5,779 nt of DNA from Candidatus Aminicenantota bacterium (GCA_003154255.1 PMCY01000275.1:1-5779); one strand, 5' to 3'; shown: positions 1 to 5,779, counted from the first letter of the stretch. The notes: generated from the letters alone by a model not told the origin. A program made the numbers and translations.

Positions 1-1
1 A

Positions 2-1768
2 GCCGCGGATTCGAATCCCGGCACCCTGGAGCGGCCGTTCCTGACCATCAACAAGGCCGCCCAGGTCCTGCAGCCCGGCGAGCGGGTGGTCATTAAAACC
101 GGCGTTTATCGCGAACGCGTCGATCCGGCGCGCGGGGGGGCCGGGCCCGACAAAGTCATCAGTTATGAGGCGGACTCCGGCGCGCAGGTTGTGGTCAAAG
201 GCTCACGCTTGGTCAAGACCGGGTGGGAGCCCTCCATTGGATTCAAACTGGAGCTGCCCGCGGCGGCCCGGGGCAAGGCCAAAATATTTCAACGCCGACT
301 GGACGACCTGGATTTCCGCGGCTACAACCCGTTCGGCATGGCCGGCATCATGCAGGACCGGGTCTATCTGAAACCCAAGCCCGAGGAGCTGTGGAAGTAC
401 CTGGCCCGGCGCGGCCTGATTTTCGTGGACGGCCGGCGCCTCAAACAGGTCGAGCTTTATCAGGACCTGGCCGCGGCAGACGGCGCGTTCTGGTGCGAGC
501 ACGACGGGTTGGCCGTCCATATCCGCCTTCCCGGAGACGCCGATCCGGCCGGACACGACGTGGAACTGGCCGTCCAGGAACAGGTCTTCGGCTCTCGCAC
601 GCGAGGGCTTGCCTATATCCGGGTCAAGGGCATTAATTTTGAACACGCGGCCAATGCCTTCCCGGTACCGCAGCGGGGCATGGTCTCGCTCAACCGCGGA
701 CATCACTGGATCATCGAAGATTGCTCCCTTTTCCACGCCAACGGAGTGGCCCTCGATATCGGCGCCCAGGACTGGGACATGATCACTCCTCCCGTCGTCG
801 GCTGCGCCATCGTCCGGCGCAACCATATCGACGACGTCGGCGTCTGCGGCATCGCCGGCATGGCCGTCCAGGACACCCTCATCGATTCGAACCTGATCGA
901 GCACGTCGGCTGGCAGGACGTCGAGCTGTCCTGGGAGACGGGCGGGATCAAGCTGCATCAGGCCGTGAACTGCCTGCTCCGCCGCAATGTCATCCGCCAT
1001 ACCATCCATGCCGAGGCCATCTGGCTCGATTACAAGAACTCCAACACCCGCATCACCGGCAACGTGATGGGCGACAACCTGGAGACGCTGCGGGGCGGGA
1101 TCTACCTCGAGGCTTCCCAATTTCCCAACATGATCGACAACAACATCATCTGGAAGGCGACCGAAGGTGCCGGCGGCGGATCCTATAACATGCCCGGGCA
1201 TGGCGGCTGGGGAATCACCGTGGACGGCAGCGACGAGACGGTCTTGGCCCACAACCTCATCGGGTTGACCCAGGACGCGGCCATCAAGTTCCGCAATATC
1301 GACAGCCGGATCGTGGGAACCCGGGGTGGCACGGCGCGCCGCAACAAGGTTCTGGCCAATATCTTCTTCCGCTGCGGTAAGGCCATCGATTTTTCCAACC
1401 AGGACAACACGGCGGACGGAAATCTCTATACCCGGGATTGGGGCGGGGTGAGCGGCGAGGAGCAATCGGTCGGCCGGGGCCTGAACTGGATCCCCGACGC
1501 CGGCGCGATCCTGCGGCTCGATCTGGACGCCTGGCGAAAATATTTCGGCTTCGATAAGAACGGGGCCTATGCCGACATGGCCATCGACGTCGATCTCGAC
1601 GGCTTGACCATGACCTGGTCGGCGGCCGGCGAAGTGCCCCGCCTGGAGGCGCCGGAGCTTCTGCGGCGGGATCTTCTCGGCCGGGACGCCGGAGCCTCGC
1701 GCGAACCGGGCCCCTTGGCCGGCGGTCCGGGCGCGCCGACCCGGGTGAATATCGATCCGCGGCGCTGA
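2..1768 (+). CDS. Right-handed parallel beta-helix protein (DUF1565-like N-terminus), probable secreted carbohydrate-active enzyme, 5'-partial
   Basis: The reading frame is open from base 2, so the gene starts before the window. A GTG at 86 is not the start, because the codons before it encode a conserved family segment (NPGT, then PFLTINKAA, then PGERVVIKTGVY; visible residues 5-36). That segment opens DUF1565-type beta-helix proteins, which normally have a signal peptide just upstream. 588 residues are visible. The middle (about 600-1420) has the repeating short strands and Asn-rich turns of a right-handed beta-helix (for example DSNLIEHVGW, RRNVIRHT, ITGNVMGDN, IDNNIIW, LANIFFRCG), plus an HHWIIEDC strand at 701-724. 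Such proteins are usually polysaccharide lyases or glycosidases; GH141-like activity is one possibility, but no catalytic residues can be assigned by eye. It ends in TGA and converges on the GH95 remnant. Fold is confident; enzyme activity and substrate are inference. Confidence 0.88.
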   Translation, partial: AADSNPGTLERPFLTINKAAQVLQPGERVVIKTGVYRERVDPARGGAGPDKVISYEADSGAQVVVKGSRLVKTGWEPSIGFKLELPAAARGKAKIFQRRLDDLDFRGYNPFGMAGIMQDRVYLKPKPEELWKYLARRGLIFVDGRRLKQVELYQDLAAADGAFWCEHDGLAVHIRLPGDADPAGHDVELAVQEQVFGSRTRGLAYIRVKGINFEHAANAFPVPQRGMVSLNRGHHWIIEDCSLFHANGVALDIGAQDWDMITPPVVGCAIVRRNHIDDVGVCGIAGMAVQDTLIDSNLIEHVGWQDVELSWETGGIKLHQAVNCLLRRNVIRHTIHAEAIWLDYKNSNTRITGNVMGDNLETLRGGIYLEASQFPNMIDNNIIWKATEGAGGGSYNMPGHGGWGITVDGSDETVLAHNLIGLTQDAAIKFRNIDSRIVGTRGGTARRNKVLANIFFRCGKAIDFSNQDNTADGNLYTRDWGGVSGEEQSVGRGLNWIPDAGAILRLDLDAWRKYFGFDKNGAYADMAIDVDLDGLTMTWSAAGEVPRLEAPELLRRDLLGRDAGASREPGPLAGGPGAPTRVNIDPRR

Positions 1769-1778
1769 TCCTCTCCGG
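1769..1778. other. Short convergent gene junction
   Basis: The plus-strand beta-helix gene stops at 1768, and the minus-strand GH95 remnant stops at either 1794-1796 (first TAA) or 1779-1781 (second TAA). Only 10 to 25 bases separate them. I see no GC-rich stem followed by a T-run in either direction, so no intrinsic terminator is supported here. Confidence 0.5.
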
Positions 1779-2647
1779 TTACATCGCCAGTCGTTAGACG
1801 CCCCCGACTTCGGTGGCGAAGGACCAGGTCCCGTCGGTATTCTTGCGGACCGCCATGGGGCGGCCGGCGCGCGTCACGCGGAGCGGGCCGGCGTATTTGA
1901 TTCCGGTCCGAACCCGTCCGCCCCGGACGCGGGCTTTCAGCCGGGCTCTGTAGCGGATCTTTCCCTCGATGCCCAAATAATCCGCGCCCTTGCCGTTGCG
2001 ATGAAGACCGTCGTCACCCAGGAGATCCATTTGGAAATAATCCGTGGCGTATTTGGAATGGGCCTGGTTGCGCACACCCCGCAATTGGCCCTCGAAGCTG
2101 ATCACCCCGGGCCGGTCGGCGGCAATCCTGAAAACGATGGCCTGATCAGGGTGGGAGACGAAGGCCTCGTGGACGTAATGGACGCCGTCGCGGGTATACG
2201 TGATTTTCGTGATTCCCGTGTCCAGGTCCAAATCACGGCGGTATTCGGTGGCCGGGGATTTATCCTCGAAATCGAGGACCAGATTTCCCAGGCTCTGGTA
2301 CTTCTGCTGTTCGACCGGATAGCCCAGGAGGTAGCGCCCGAAGAGATGGTGGGCTTCGATGCCGTGCCCCTCGAAAAGAAGCTTCTGGATTTCGGCCAGC
2401 TTGGCCGATCCGCCTTTGACGACGGTCGAATAGGGGGGCCCGTCCAGTAGGATTCTTCGTTGAACTGGAGCCGGTCGTTCGAAACGCTCCCAAAGTACAT
2501 GGCCGCCAGGCGGCCGTTTCCGATGGGCAGGGCCTCGGCCCACTTGTCCGCCGGATGGTCTTACCAGAGGGTCGTGGCCGGATCGATGGGAGCCTGGCCG
2601 AAAAGAGGAAGGCTGAAAAAGCCCAACAGGAGAATCATTCTCTTCAT
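1779..2647 (-). pseudogene. GH95-family glycosidase remnant (alpha-L-fucosidase/galactosidase type), catalytic domain deleted
   Basis: The ATG at 2645-2647 has GAGG six bases upstream and opens a signal peptide (MKRMILLLGFFSLPLFGQA). After LW comes a TAA (2561-2563), then in the same frame DHPADKWAEALPIGNGRLAA and LQFNEESYWTGPP, which are hallmarks of the GH95 N-terminal domain. The frame then shifts at a run of six C (2433-2438). It continues as PPYST, AEIQKLLFEG, YQSLGNL, EYRRDLDLDTGITKITYTRDG and SHPDQAIVFRI, in normal family order. After about 1910 the text jumps to GPLRVTRAGRP and WSFATEVGGV, which resembles the family's extreme C-terminus, then TAA (1794-1796), RLAM and a second TAA (1779-1781). 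Restoring one C gives about 289 residues, against roughly 750-850 for the family. The (alpha/alpha)6 catalytic barrel is missing. GH95 enzymes are exported and release alpha-1,2-fucose or galactose. This copy cannot be catalytic. Assembly or sequencing error could explain some of the lesions. Confidence 0.85.
2433..2438 (-). other. Frameshift site in a six-C homopolymer within the GH95 remnant
   Basis: On the coding strand the run reads GG, six C, TATTCG. Upstream frame gives WTGPPIR; downstream frame gives GPPYSTVVKGG. GH95 proteins have WTGPPY-like text here, so one missing C explains the switch. A run of this kind is prone to both replication slippage and sequencing error. Confidence 0.75.
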
Positions 2648-2676
2648 GAGAAACCTCGGAGAGGGGTGTCGGGCGG

Positions 2677-3507
2677 CTATTTCGCCGCCGGAGCGGGCCG
2701 CGCGGAGAACGTCACCCGCGTGAAGCGCTCGGGAATATGGTTGTCGCTGTCGCCGATGCGGCCCCAGGACCAGGCCGGGTTGGCGTCGCTCGGACCGATC
2801 GGGAGCTTCTCGAAGCGGCCGAAAAAGATGCGCCACTCGTCGCCGTCCTTGGGCGGAAGGCTGCGTCCGTCGGCCAGATGAGACATCCCGGCCCAGGGAA
2901 AAGCCAGTTCAACCGTCCAGCCCCGGCTGATCTTGGAGGCGTCGTTCAGGGTCCCGTCGATATGAACGGCCGATCGCAAGCCCGGGAAATCCCAATCGGT
3001 GAAAGCCCAGCGCAATCCGCGCGGATGGTCGCCCCGCCAGAAGGTCTTGGCGTCTCGGTCGTGATTGCCGCCGAAGGTATGGGCGCGGCGCTTGAAAACG
3101 TCGAATTCCGGCGTATGATATTTCTTTTGATAAGCGTCCTGCCAGATGAAGAAAACCTCGTAAATCGTGTTCAAGGCATTGATCTCGAATTCGTAATAGC
3201 AATCGCGGCCGTCGATGAATACCTCGACGTCGTTCTCCTGGAAGATGGTCGCGTCGCGTTCGGTCAGCGCAGCCGTGACGAACGGCTCCTCGATCCAGAA
3301 TCCCACATAGAAATTCCGGTCGTCCCAGAGGGCCGCCGCATGGGTTCCGAAAAAGCCCGGCCGGCCGGAGATCATGTCCACGAACCGCGGCGAACGCGGA
3401 GCGGCGCGCCAGGCGGCCTCGTCCAGCCGGCCGTCGATGACGATGGGGCCGTCGGCCCGATGACAGACGTATCGGGACAGGTCTTTTTCCGACCAGTCGG
3501 GGGTCAT
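2677..3507 (-). CDS. CBM9-like carbohydrate-binding family protein
   Basis: This is a 276-residue protein with the features of the carbohydrate-binding family 9-like domain (CBM9_2 type). Near the N-terminus is GPIVIDGRLDEAAWRAAP (residues 20-37). It is followed by ALWDDRNFYVGFWIEEP (59-75), ENDVEVFIDG (91-100) and YYEFEINALNT (104-114). The C-terminal half has aromatic strands (WAFTDWDFPGL, WTVELAFPW, DEWRIFFGRFE) typical of the beta-sandwich. The frame is open upstream as far as a TTG at 3709-3711, but the ATG at 3505-3507 is preferred because AGGAG sits five bases before it and the family homology begins directly after. No signal peptide is visible with either start, so it is predicted cytoplasmic, which is odd for a glycan-binding protein beside secreted enzymes. 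It lies 29 bases upstream of the GH95 remnant on the same strand, suggesting co-transcription. Its ligand cannot be told from sequence. Confidence 0.88.
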   Translation of the reverse strand: MTPDWSEKDLSRYVCHRADGPIVIDGRLDEAAWRAAPRSPRFVDMISGRPGFFGTHAAALWDDRNFYVGFWIEEPFVTAALTERDATIFQENDVEVFIDGRDCYYEFEINALNTIYEVFFIWQDAYQKKYHTPEFDVFKRRAHTFGGNHDRDAKTFWRGDHPRGLRWAFTDWDFPGLRSAVHIDGTLNDASKISRGWTVELAFPWAGMSHLADGRSLPPKDGDEWRIFFGRFEKLPIGPSDANPAWSWGRIGDSDNHIPERFTRVTFSARPAPAAK

Positions 3508-3512
3508 GGCAT

Positions 3513-3517
3513 CTCCT
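3513..3517 (-). promoter_or_regulatory. Ribosome binding site that decides the CBM9-like gene start
   Basis: On the minus strand the bases before the ATG read AAAGGAGATGCC. The AGGAG is five bases from the ATG at 3505-3507. This is a strong Shine-Dalgarno match and supports the short start over the upstream TTG. Confidence 0.75.
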
Positions 3518-3597
3518 TTCGGGATCCCGGGGCCAGGATGACGGCCGCGGAAAGAATGATCCAGGAACTGGGGATTGGATTTCCAGATTGGCGGGAC

Positions 3598-3626
3598 ATG
3601 ATATTTCTTGTCAAGGACGCGGTCAG
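3598..3626 (-). promoter_or_regulatory. Candidate sigma70-type promoter for the CBM9-like gene
   Basis: On the minus strand CTGACC (3626-3621) is followed after 17 bases by TATCAT (3603-3598). This matches the consensus at 4 of 6 and 5 of 6 positions and would give a leader of about 85-90 bases. A perfect TTGACA at 3614-3609 has no acceptable -10 at the right distance. The assignment is by consensus only. Confidence 0.35.
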
Positions 3627-3666
3627 CATATGCGCCGGACCGGATTCGTGTCAATAAGGAGGGCTC

Positions 3667-3683
3667 GTCCTTAAGCGAAGGAC
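3667..3683. repeat. Short inverted repeat (possible hairpin)
   Basis: GTCCTT and AAGGAC form a perfect six-base-pair stem around the five-base loop AAGCG. No T-run follows on either strand, so it is not a standard intrinsic terminator. It could be an operator or chance. Confidence 0.35.
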
Positions 3684-3796
3684 AAAGCCAAGCTCGGAAG
3701 CGGAAGGGCAAACAAGCGTGTTCGCCTTCGCCGGCGAGTGCGCTTAAAAAGAAAATGTTTCACGGCTTTTATCCAAGTTTATTTTGAATGCCGATG

Positions 3797-3825
3797 TTGA
3801 CTTTCCAGGGCAGGGAAAGTATTCT
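3797..3825 (+). promoter_or_regulatory. Candidate sigma70-type promoter for the multicopper oxidase gene
   Basis: TTGACT (3797-3802) is followed after exactly 17 bases by TATTCT (3820-3825), matching the consensus at 5 of 6 and 4 of 6 positions. An AT-rich stretch at 3776-3789 directly upstream resembles an UP element. Transcription would begin near 3832 and leave a leader of about 315-320 bases before the ATG at 4150. This is the best plus-strand match I see in the intergenic region. Confidence 0.5.
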
Positions 3826-3855
3826 CAAAAAGGAAAAATGCTGTAAGGTAGGACA

Positions 3856-3897
3856 ATGGTTATAGCCGATAGCCATTTGAGTCGTCGTGTGGGCTAA
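3856..3897 (+). other. Possible 13-codon leader ORF
   Basis: ATG at 3856 with AAGG seven bases upstream opens a 13-codon frame (MVIADSHLSRRVG) ending in TAA, just downstream of the candidate oxidase promoter. The composition shows no run of one amino acid, so classical attenuation is not suggested. It may be chance in a 300-base leader. Confidence 0.15.
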
Positions 3898-3931
3898 TCT
3901 GTGTCCCATTTCATCGATAATTCCGCTTTCT

Positions 3932-3946
3932 TTGAAAAAATTTCAA
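3932..3946. repeat. Perfect inverted repeat TTGAAA-AAA-TTTCAA
   Basis: Six-base arms TTGAAA and TTTCAA flank AAA, about 205 bases before the oxidase start. The size and symmetry suit a dimeric regulator site, but AT-rich sequence produces such repeats by chance and no regulator gene is in the window. TTGAAA could also serve as a weak -35 element, though with a 19-base spacer to TTTATT. Confidence 0.3.
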
Positions 3947-4057
3947 TGGATTGGCGTTTATTTTCGTCTTGGGGATATCTTTCGCATTTCAGGGAATGGT
4001 TAAAAAATGTGGTATGAAAACTGTTTCAGCGGAATGCTGTTTAATACCTAGTCGAGA

Positions 4058-4074
4058 GGTTTTGAAAGAAAACC
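4058..4074. repeat. Inverted repeat GGTTTT-N5-AAAACC in the oxidase leader
   Basis: GGTTTT and AAAACC form a six-base-pair stem around GAAAG, about 75 bases before the oxidase ATG. In RNA it would form a weak hairpin. No function can be assigned. Confidence 0.3.
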
Positions 4075-4137
4075 AGAACAGAGCATTCGGAAGGAAGGCC
4101 GGCAGCCGAAATACGGGACCAAATGATGGTTGAAAGG

Positions 4138-4144
4138 AAAGGAG
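4138..4144 (+). promoter_or_regulatory. Ribosome binding site of the multicopper oxidase gene
   Basis: AAAGGAG lies five bases before the ATG at 4150-4152. It is a near-ideal Shine-Dalgarno sequence and fixes the start directly ahead of the signal peptide. Confidence 0.8.
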
Positions 4145-4149
4145 TTCCC

Positions 4150-5779
4150 ATGAAAGCACGAAATGCGTTGATTTTTGTTCTCGTCTCCGCGGCGCTTCTT
4201 TTTCTGGGTGTCGCCCAGAATCGGGCGCAGGTCCCCGCCAACCGCGCCAGCACTATTGAAAGACTGGCCAAACGCGCGCAAATGGCCAAACAACGGCAAG
4301 CGGCCGCGGACCGGCGTGCCGCCGCCCTCGCCGAGACGAGCGTTGCGGGCAAACGCAATCAACGGGCCGCGGCAGTTCCCCCCCCCGGCGGGACGCCCGA
4401 TTATTTCGGCATTTACCCCAATTATGTCAACAGCCCTTTGCCAGCCCTCAATTCCCTCGGGGGCGTTATTCCCGGCACCGGCATCCGCAAATTTATCGAC
4501 TCGCTGCCGGGCTTGGGCTCGGGCAACGCCAATAATCTCGGCCAATACATCCCCATTGCCACCAAGATGACGGATCCTTCGGGTCATAACGATGATTATT
4601 ATGAAATCGGCCTGTTCGACTACACCCGCCGGATGCATTCGGACTTGCCCGCCACGACCCAATTGCGGGGATATAAGGATCTCGCTCCAGGGGCCGGCGG
4701 CCAGGTTCAATATCTGGGACCTTTGATCATCGCCCGGCGCGACAAGCCCGTTCGCGTCAAGTTCAGCAACCGGCTGGTCCCCAACAGCAGTTATTTTCTG
4801 CCAGTCGACACCAGCGTCATGGGGGCGGGGCTGGGTCCGCAGGGCTCCTCCGGAGGCAACTATTCGCCGAACCGCGCCACGATCCATCTCCATGGCGGCA
4901 ATACGCCTTGGATCAGCGATGGGACTCCGCACCAATGGGTCACTCCGACCGGAGAAAGCACTCCCTATACCAGGGGCGTGAGCACGCAGAACGTTCCGGA
5001 TATGGCCGATCCGGGATCCGGAGCCATGACGTTTTATTACCCCAACCAACAGAGCGCCCGATTGATGTTTTATCACGATCATGCGTATGGCATCACCCGC
5101 CTGAATGTCTATGCCGGCGAAGCCGCCGGATACCTCTTGGTCGATAATGTGGAGGACGGCCTGATCAATTCCGGCGTTCTTCCCAATGAAGGGGGCGTCT
5201 ACAAATATGGCATTCCCCTCATCATCCAGGATAAAACGTTCGTCCCCGACCGGACCGCTTTGGCCGCCCAGGATCCGACCTGGAATTGGGGCGGCGTCGG
5301 GAATCTCTGGTTCCCCCATGTCTACATGCCGAACCAGAACCCTTATGACAATTCCGGGGTCAACCCGATGGGCCGTTGGGACTATGGCCCCTGGTTTTGG
5401 CCTCCCTTTACCGGTTTAACGCACGGCCCCATCGCGAACCCCTATTATGGAACGGTGCCCAGCGAACCGCCCATGATCCCCGGAACGCCCAACCCCTCGA
5501 TCGTACCGGAAGCGTTCTTGGACACGCCTTTGGTCAACGGCACCGTCTATCCCTATGTCCAGGTCGGGCAGAGAGCCTACCGTTTCCGCATTTTGAACGC
5601 CTGCAATGATCGGTCCCTCAATTTGCAGCTTTATTATGCCGACCCGACGACCCCCGCCGGGACGGCCGGGGCGGGCAAGGAAGTCAAAATGGTGCCGGCC
5701 GTCAAAACAGTGGGTTATCCGAGCTACTGGCCGACGGATGGTCGGGACGGCGGCGTGCCGGATCCGGCCACGGCCGGCC
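4150..5779 (+). CDS. Secreted multicopper oxidase, OmpB-like, 3'-partial
   Basis: The frame is open from ATG 4150 to the window edge (543 codons visible). A signal peptide (Lys/Arg start, hydrophobic core IFVLVSAALLFLG at residues 8-20, possible cleavage near 23-27) is followed by an Ala/Arg/Gln/Lys-rich segment (about 31-76). Then come PDYFGIYPNYVNSPLP (83-98), NNLGQYIPIA (128-137) and RMHSDLP (161-167), typical of large OmpB-type multicopper oxidases. IHLHGG (245-250; His246, His248) and YHDHAYGITRLNVYAG (308 on; His309, His311) are the first two HXH copper-ligand motifs of the type 2/type 3 centre. YRFRILNACND (477 on) marks the second cupredoxin domain. The HXXHXH and HCHXXXH motifs of the last domain fall beyond the window. 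Family members use four coppers to oxidise phenols or metal ions (Mn, Fe, Cu) and reduce oxygen to water outside the cytoplasm. Which substrate applies here is unknown. It runs away from the glycan cluster and is likely its own unit. Confidence 0.93.
   Translation, partial: MKARNALIFVLVSAALLFLGVAQNRAQVPANRASTIERLAKRAQMAKQRQAAADRRAAALAETSVAGKRNQRAAAVPPPGGTPDYFGIYPNYVNSPLPALNSLGGVIPGTGIRKFIDSLPGLGSGNANNLGQYIPIATKMTDPSGHNDDYYEIGLFDYTRRMHSDLPATTQLRGYKDLAPGAGGQVQYLGPLIIARRDKPVRVKFSNRLVPNSSYFLPVDTSVMGAGLGPQGSSGGNYSPNRATIHLHGGNTPWISDGTPHQWVTPTGESTPYTRGVSTQNVPDMADPGSGAMTFYYPNQQSARLMFYHDHAYGITRLNVYAGEAAGYLLVDNVEDGLINSGVLPNEGGVYKYGIPLIIQDKTFVPDRTALAAQDPTWNWGGVGNLWFPHVYMPNQNPYDNSGVNPMGRWDYGPWFWPPFTGLTHGPIANPYYGTVPSEPPMIPGTPNPSIVPEAFLDTPLVNGTVYPYVQVGQRAYRFRILNACNDRSLNLQLYYADPTTPAGTAGAGKEVKMVPAVKTVGYPSYWPTDGRDGGVPDPATAG

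Larger units (their letters stand above)
3508..4149. other. Divergent intergenic region, AT-rich on its right side
   Basis: These 642 bases separate the minus-strand CBM9-like gene from the plus-strand oxidase gene. The left part (to about 3720) keeps the GC-rich composition of the genes. From about 3740 to 4080 it becomes clearly AT-rich with many A and T runs. I find no convincing protein gene in it: the longest plus-strand frame (3951-4133, TTG start) has no ribosome binding site and no recognisable family. It holds the candidate promoters, inverted repeats and possible leader ORF listed separately. No tRNA, riboswitch class or attachment site was recognised. Confidence 0.7.

Noticed and set aside
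86..88. GTG at 86 as the start of the beta-helix gene
   Set aside because: Conserved family sequence is encoded in frame from base 2, so the true start lies outside the window.
203..1465. Long minus-strand open frame (420 codons) opposite the beta-helix gene
   Set aside because: It is a shadow of the beta-helix gene. Its Asp/Val/Gly-rich text has no domain and lacks a convincing ribosome binding site.
3112..3612. Twelve-base repeat ATGATATTTCTT, at about 3116 and at 3598
   Set aside because: Both copies read AAGAAATATCAT on the minus strand (KKYH in the open frame), but flanking similarity stops almost at once. Chance is sufficient.
2737..3657. Plus-strand open frame (306 codons) opposite the CBM9-like gene
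   Set aside because: The minus strand carries clear CBM9-like motifs and a strong ribosome binding site. The plus frame looks like non-coding composition.
3508..3711. N-terminal extension of the CBM9-like protein from a TTG start
   Set aside because: No ribosome binding site precedes the TTG, the extension resembles no family segment, and the internal ATG at 3505-3507 has an excellent one.
3728..3737. Ten-base palindrome TCGCCGGCGA
   Set aside because: It is short and GC-rich, with no spacer or T-run. It is expected by chance in this composition and is not a terminator.
3951..4133. 60-codon plus-strand frame with a hydrophobic beginning in the intergenic region
   Set aside because: It has a TTG start with no Shine-Dalgarno sequence and unbiased codon use, and it lies inside the probable oxidase leader.
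4048..5319. Long minus-strand open frame (423 codons) opposite the multicopper oxidase
   Set aside because: The plus strand encodes a protein with unmistakable copper-ligand motifs. The antisense frame has no recognisable domain and arises from codon bias in GC-rich sequence.

Overview
The window is GC-rich overall (roughly 60% by eye). It carries four protein-coding loci, three of which point to polysaccharide breakdown and one to a secreted multicopper oxidase. There are no tRNAs, rRNAs, CRISPR arrays, transposases or phage genes. Lipoprotein- or Sec-type signal sequences, a GH95-type glycosidase, a CBM9-like protein and a large OmpB-type multicopper oxidase together suggest a saccharolytic Gram-negative bacterium, of the kind found in Acidobacteriota, Aminicenantota, Planctomycetota or Bacteroidota genomes. 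The sequence does not fix the phylum.

Layout. (1) Positions 2-1768, plus strand: the 3' part of a right-handed beta-helix protein whose start lies before the window. (2) Positions 1779-2647, minus strand: a decayed GH95 (alpha-L-fucosidase/galactosidase family) gene. It keeps a signal peptide, most of the N-terminal beta-sandwich and what looks like the extreme C-terminus. It has lost the catalytic barrel, has one frameshift in a C-tract, and has two TAA codons where tyrosine is expected. (3) Positions 2677-3507, minus strand: an intact CBM9-like protein, 29 bases upstream of the GH95 remnant and probably in the same transcription unit. (4) Positions 3508-4149: a 640-base divergent intergenic region, markedly AT-richer in its right half, with candidate promoters in both directions and several short inverted repeats. 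(5) Positions 4150 to the window end, plus strand: the N-terminal two thirds or so of a secreted multicopper oxidase, open at the right edge.

How they fit together. The beta-helix protein, CBM9-like protein and former GH95 enzyme look like a small glycan-degradation cluster, perhaps once aimed at fucose- or galactose-bearing plant or algal polysaccharide. No transporter, SusC/D pair or regulator is visible. The multicopper oxidase is transcribed away from this cluster from its own long leader and is probably functionally separate. I see no clear novel defence, mobile or regulatory system. The most notable items are the peculiar decay pattern of the GH95 locus and the long leader of the oxidase gene.
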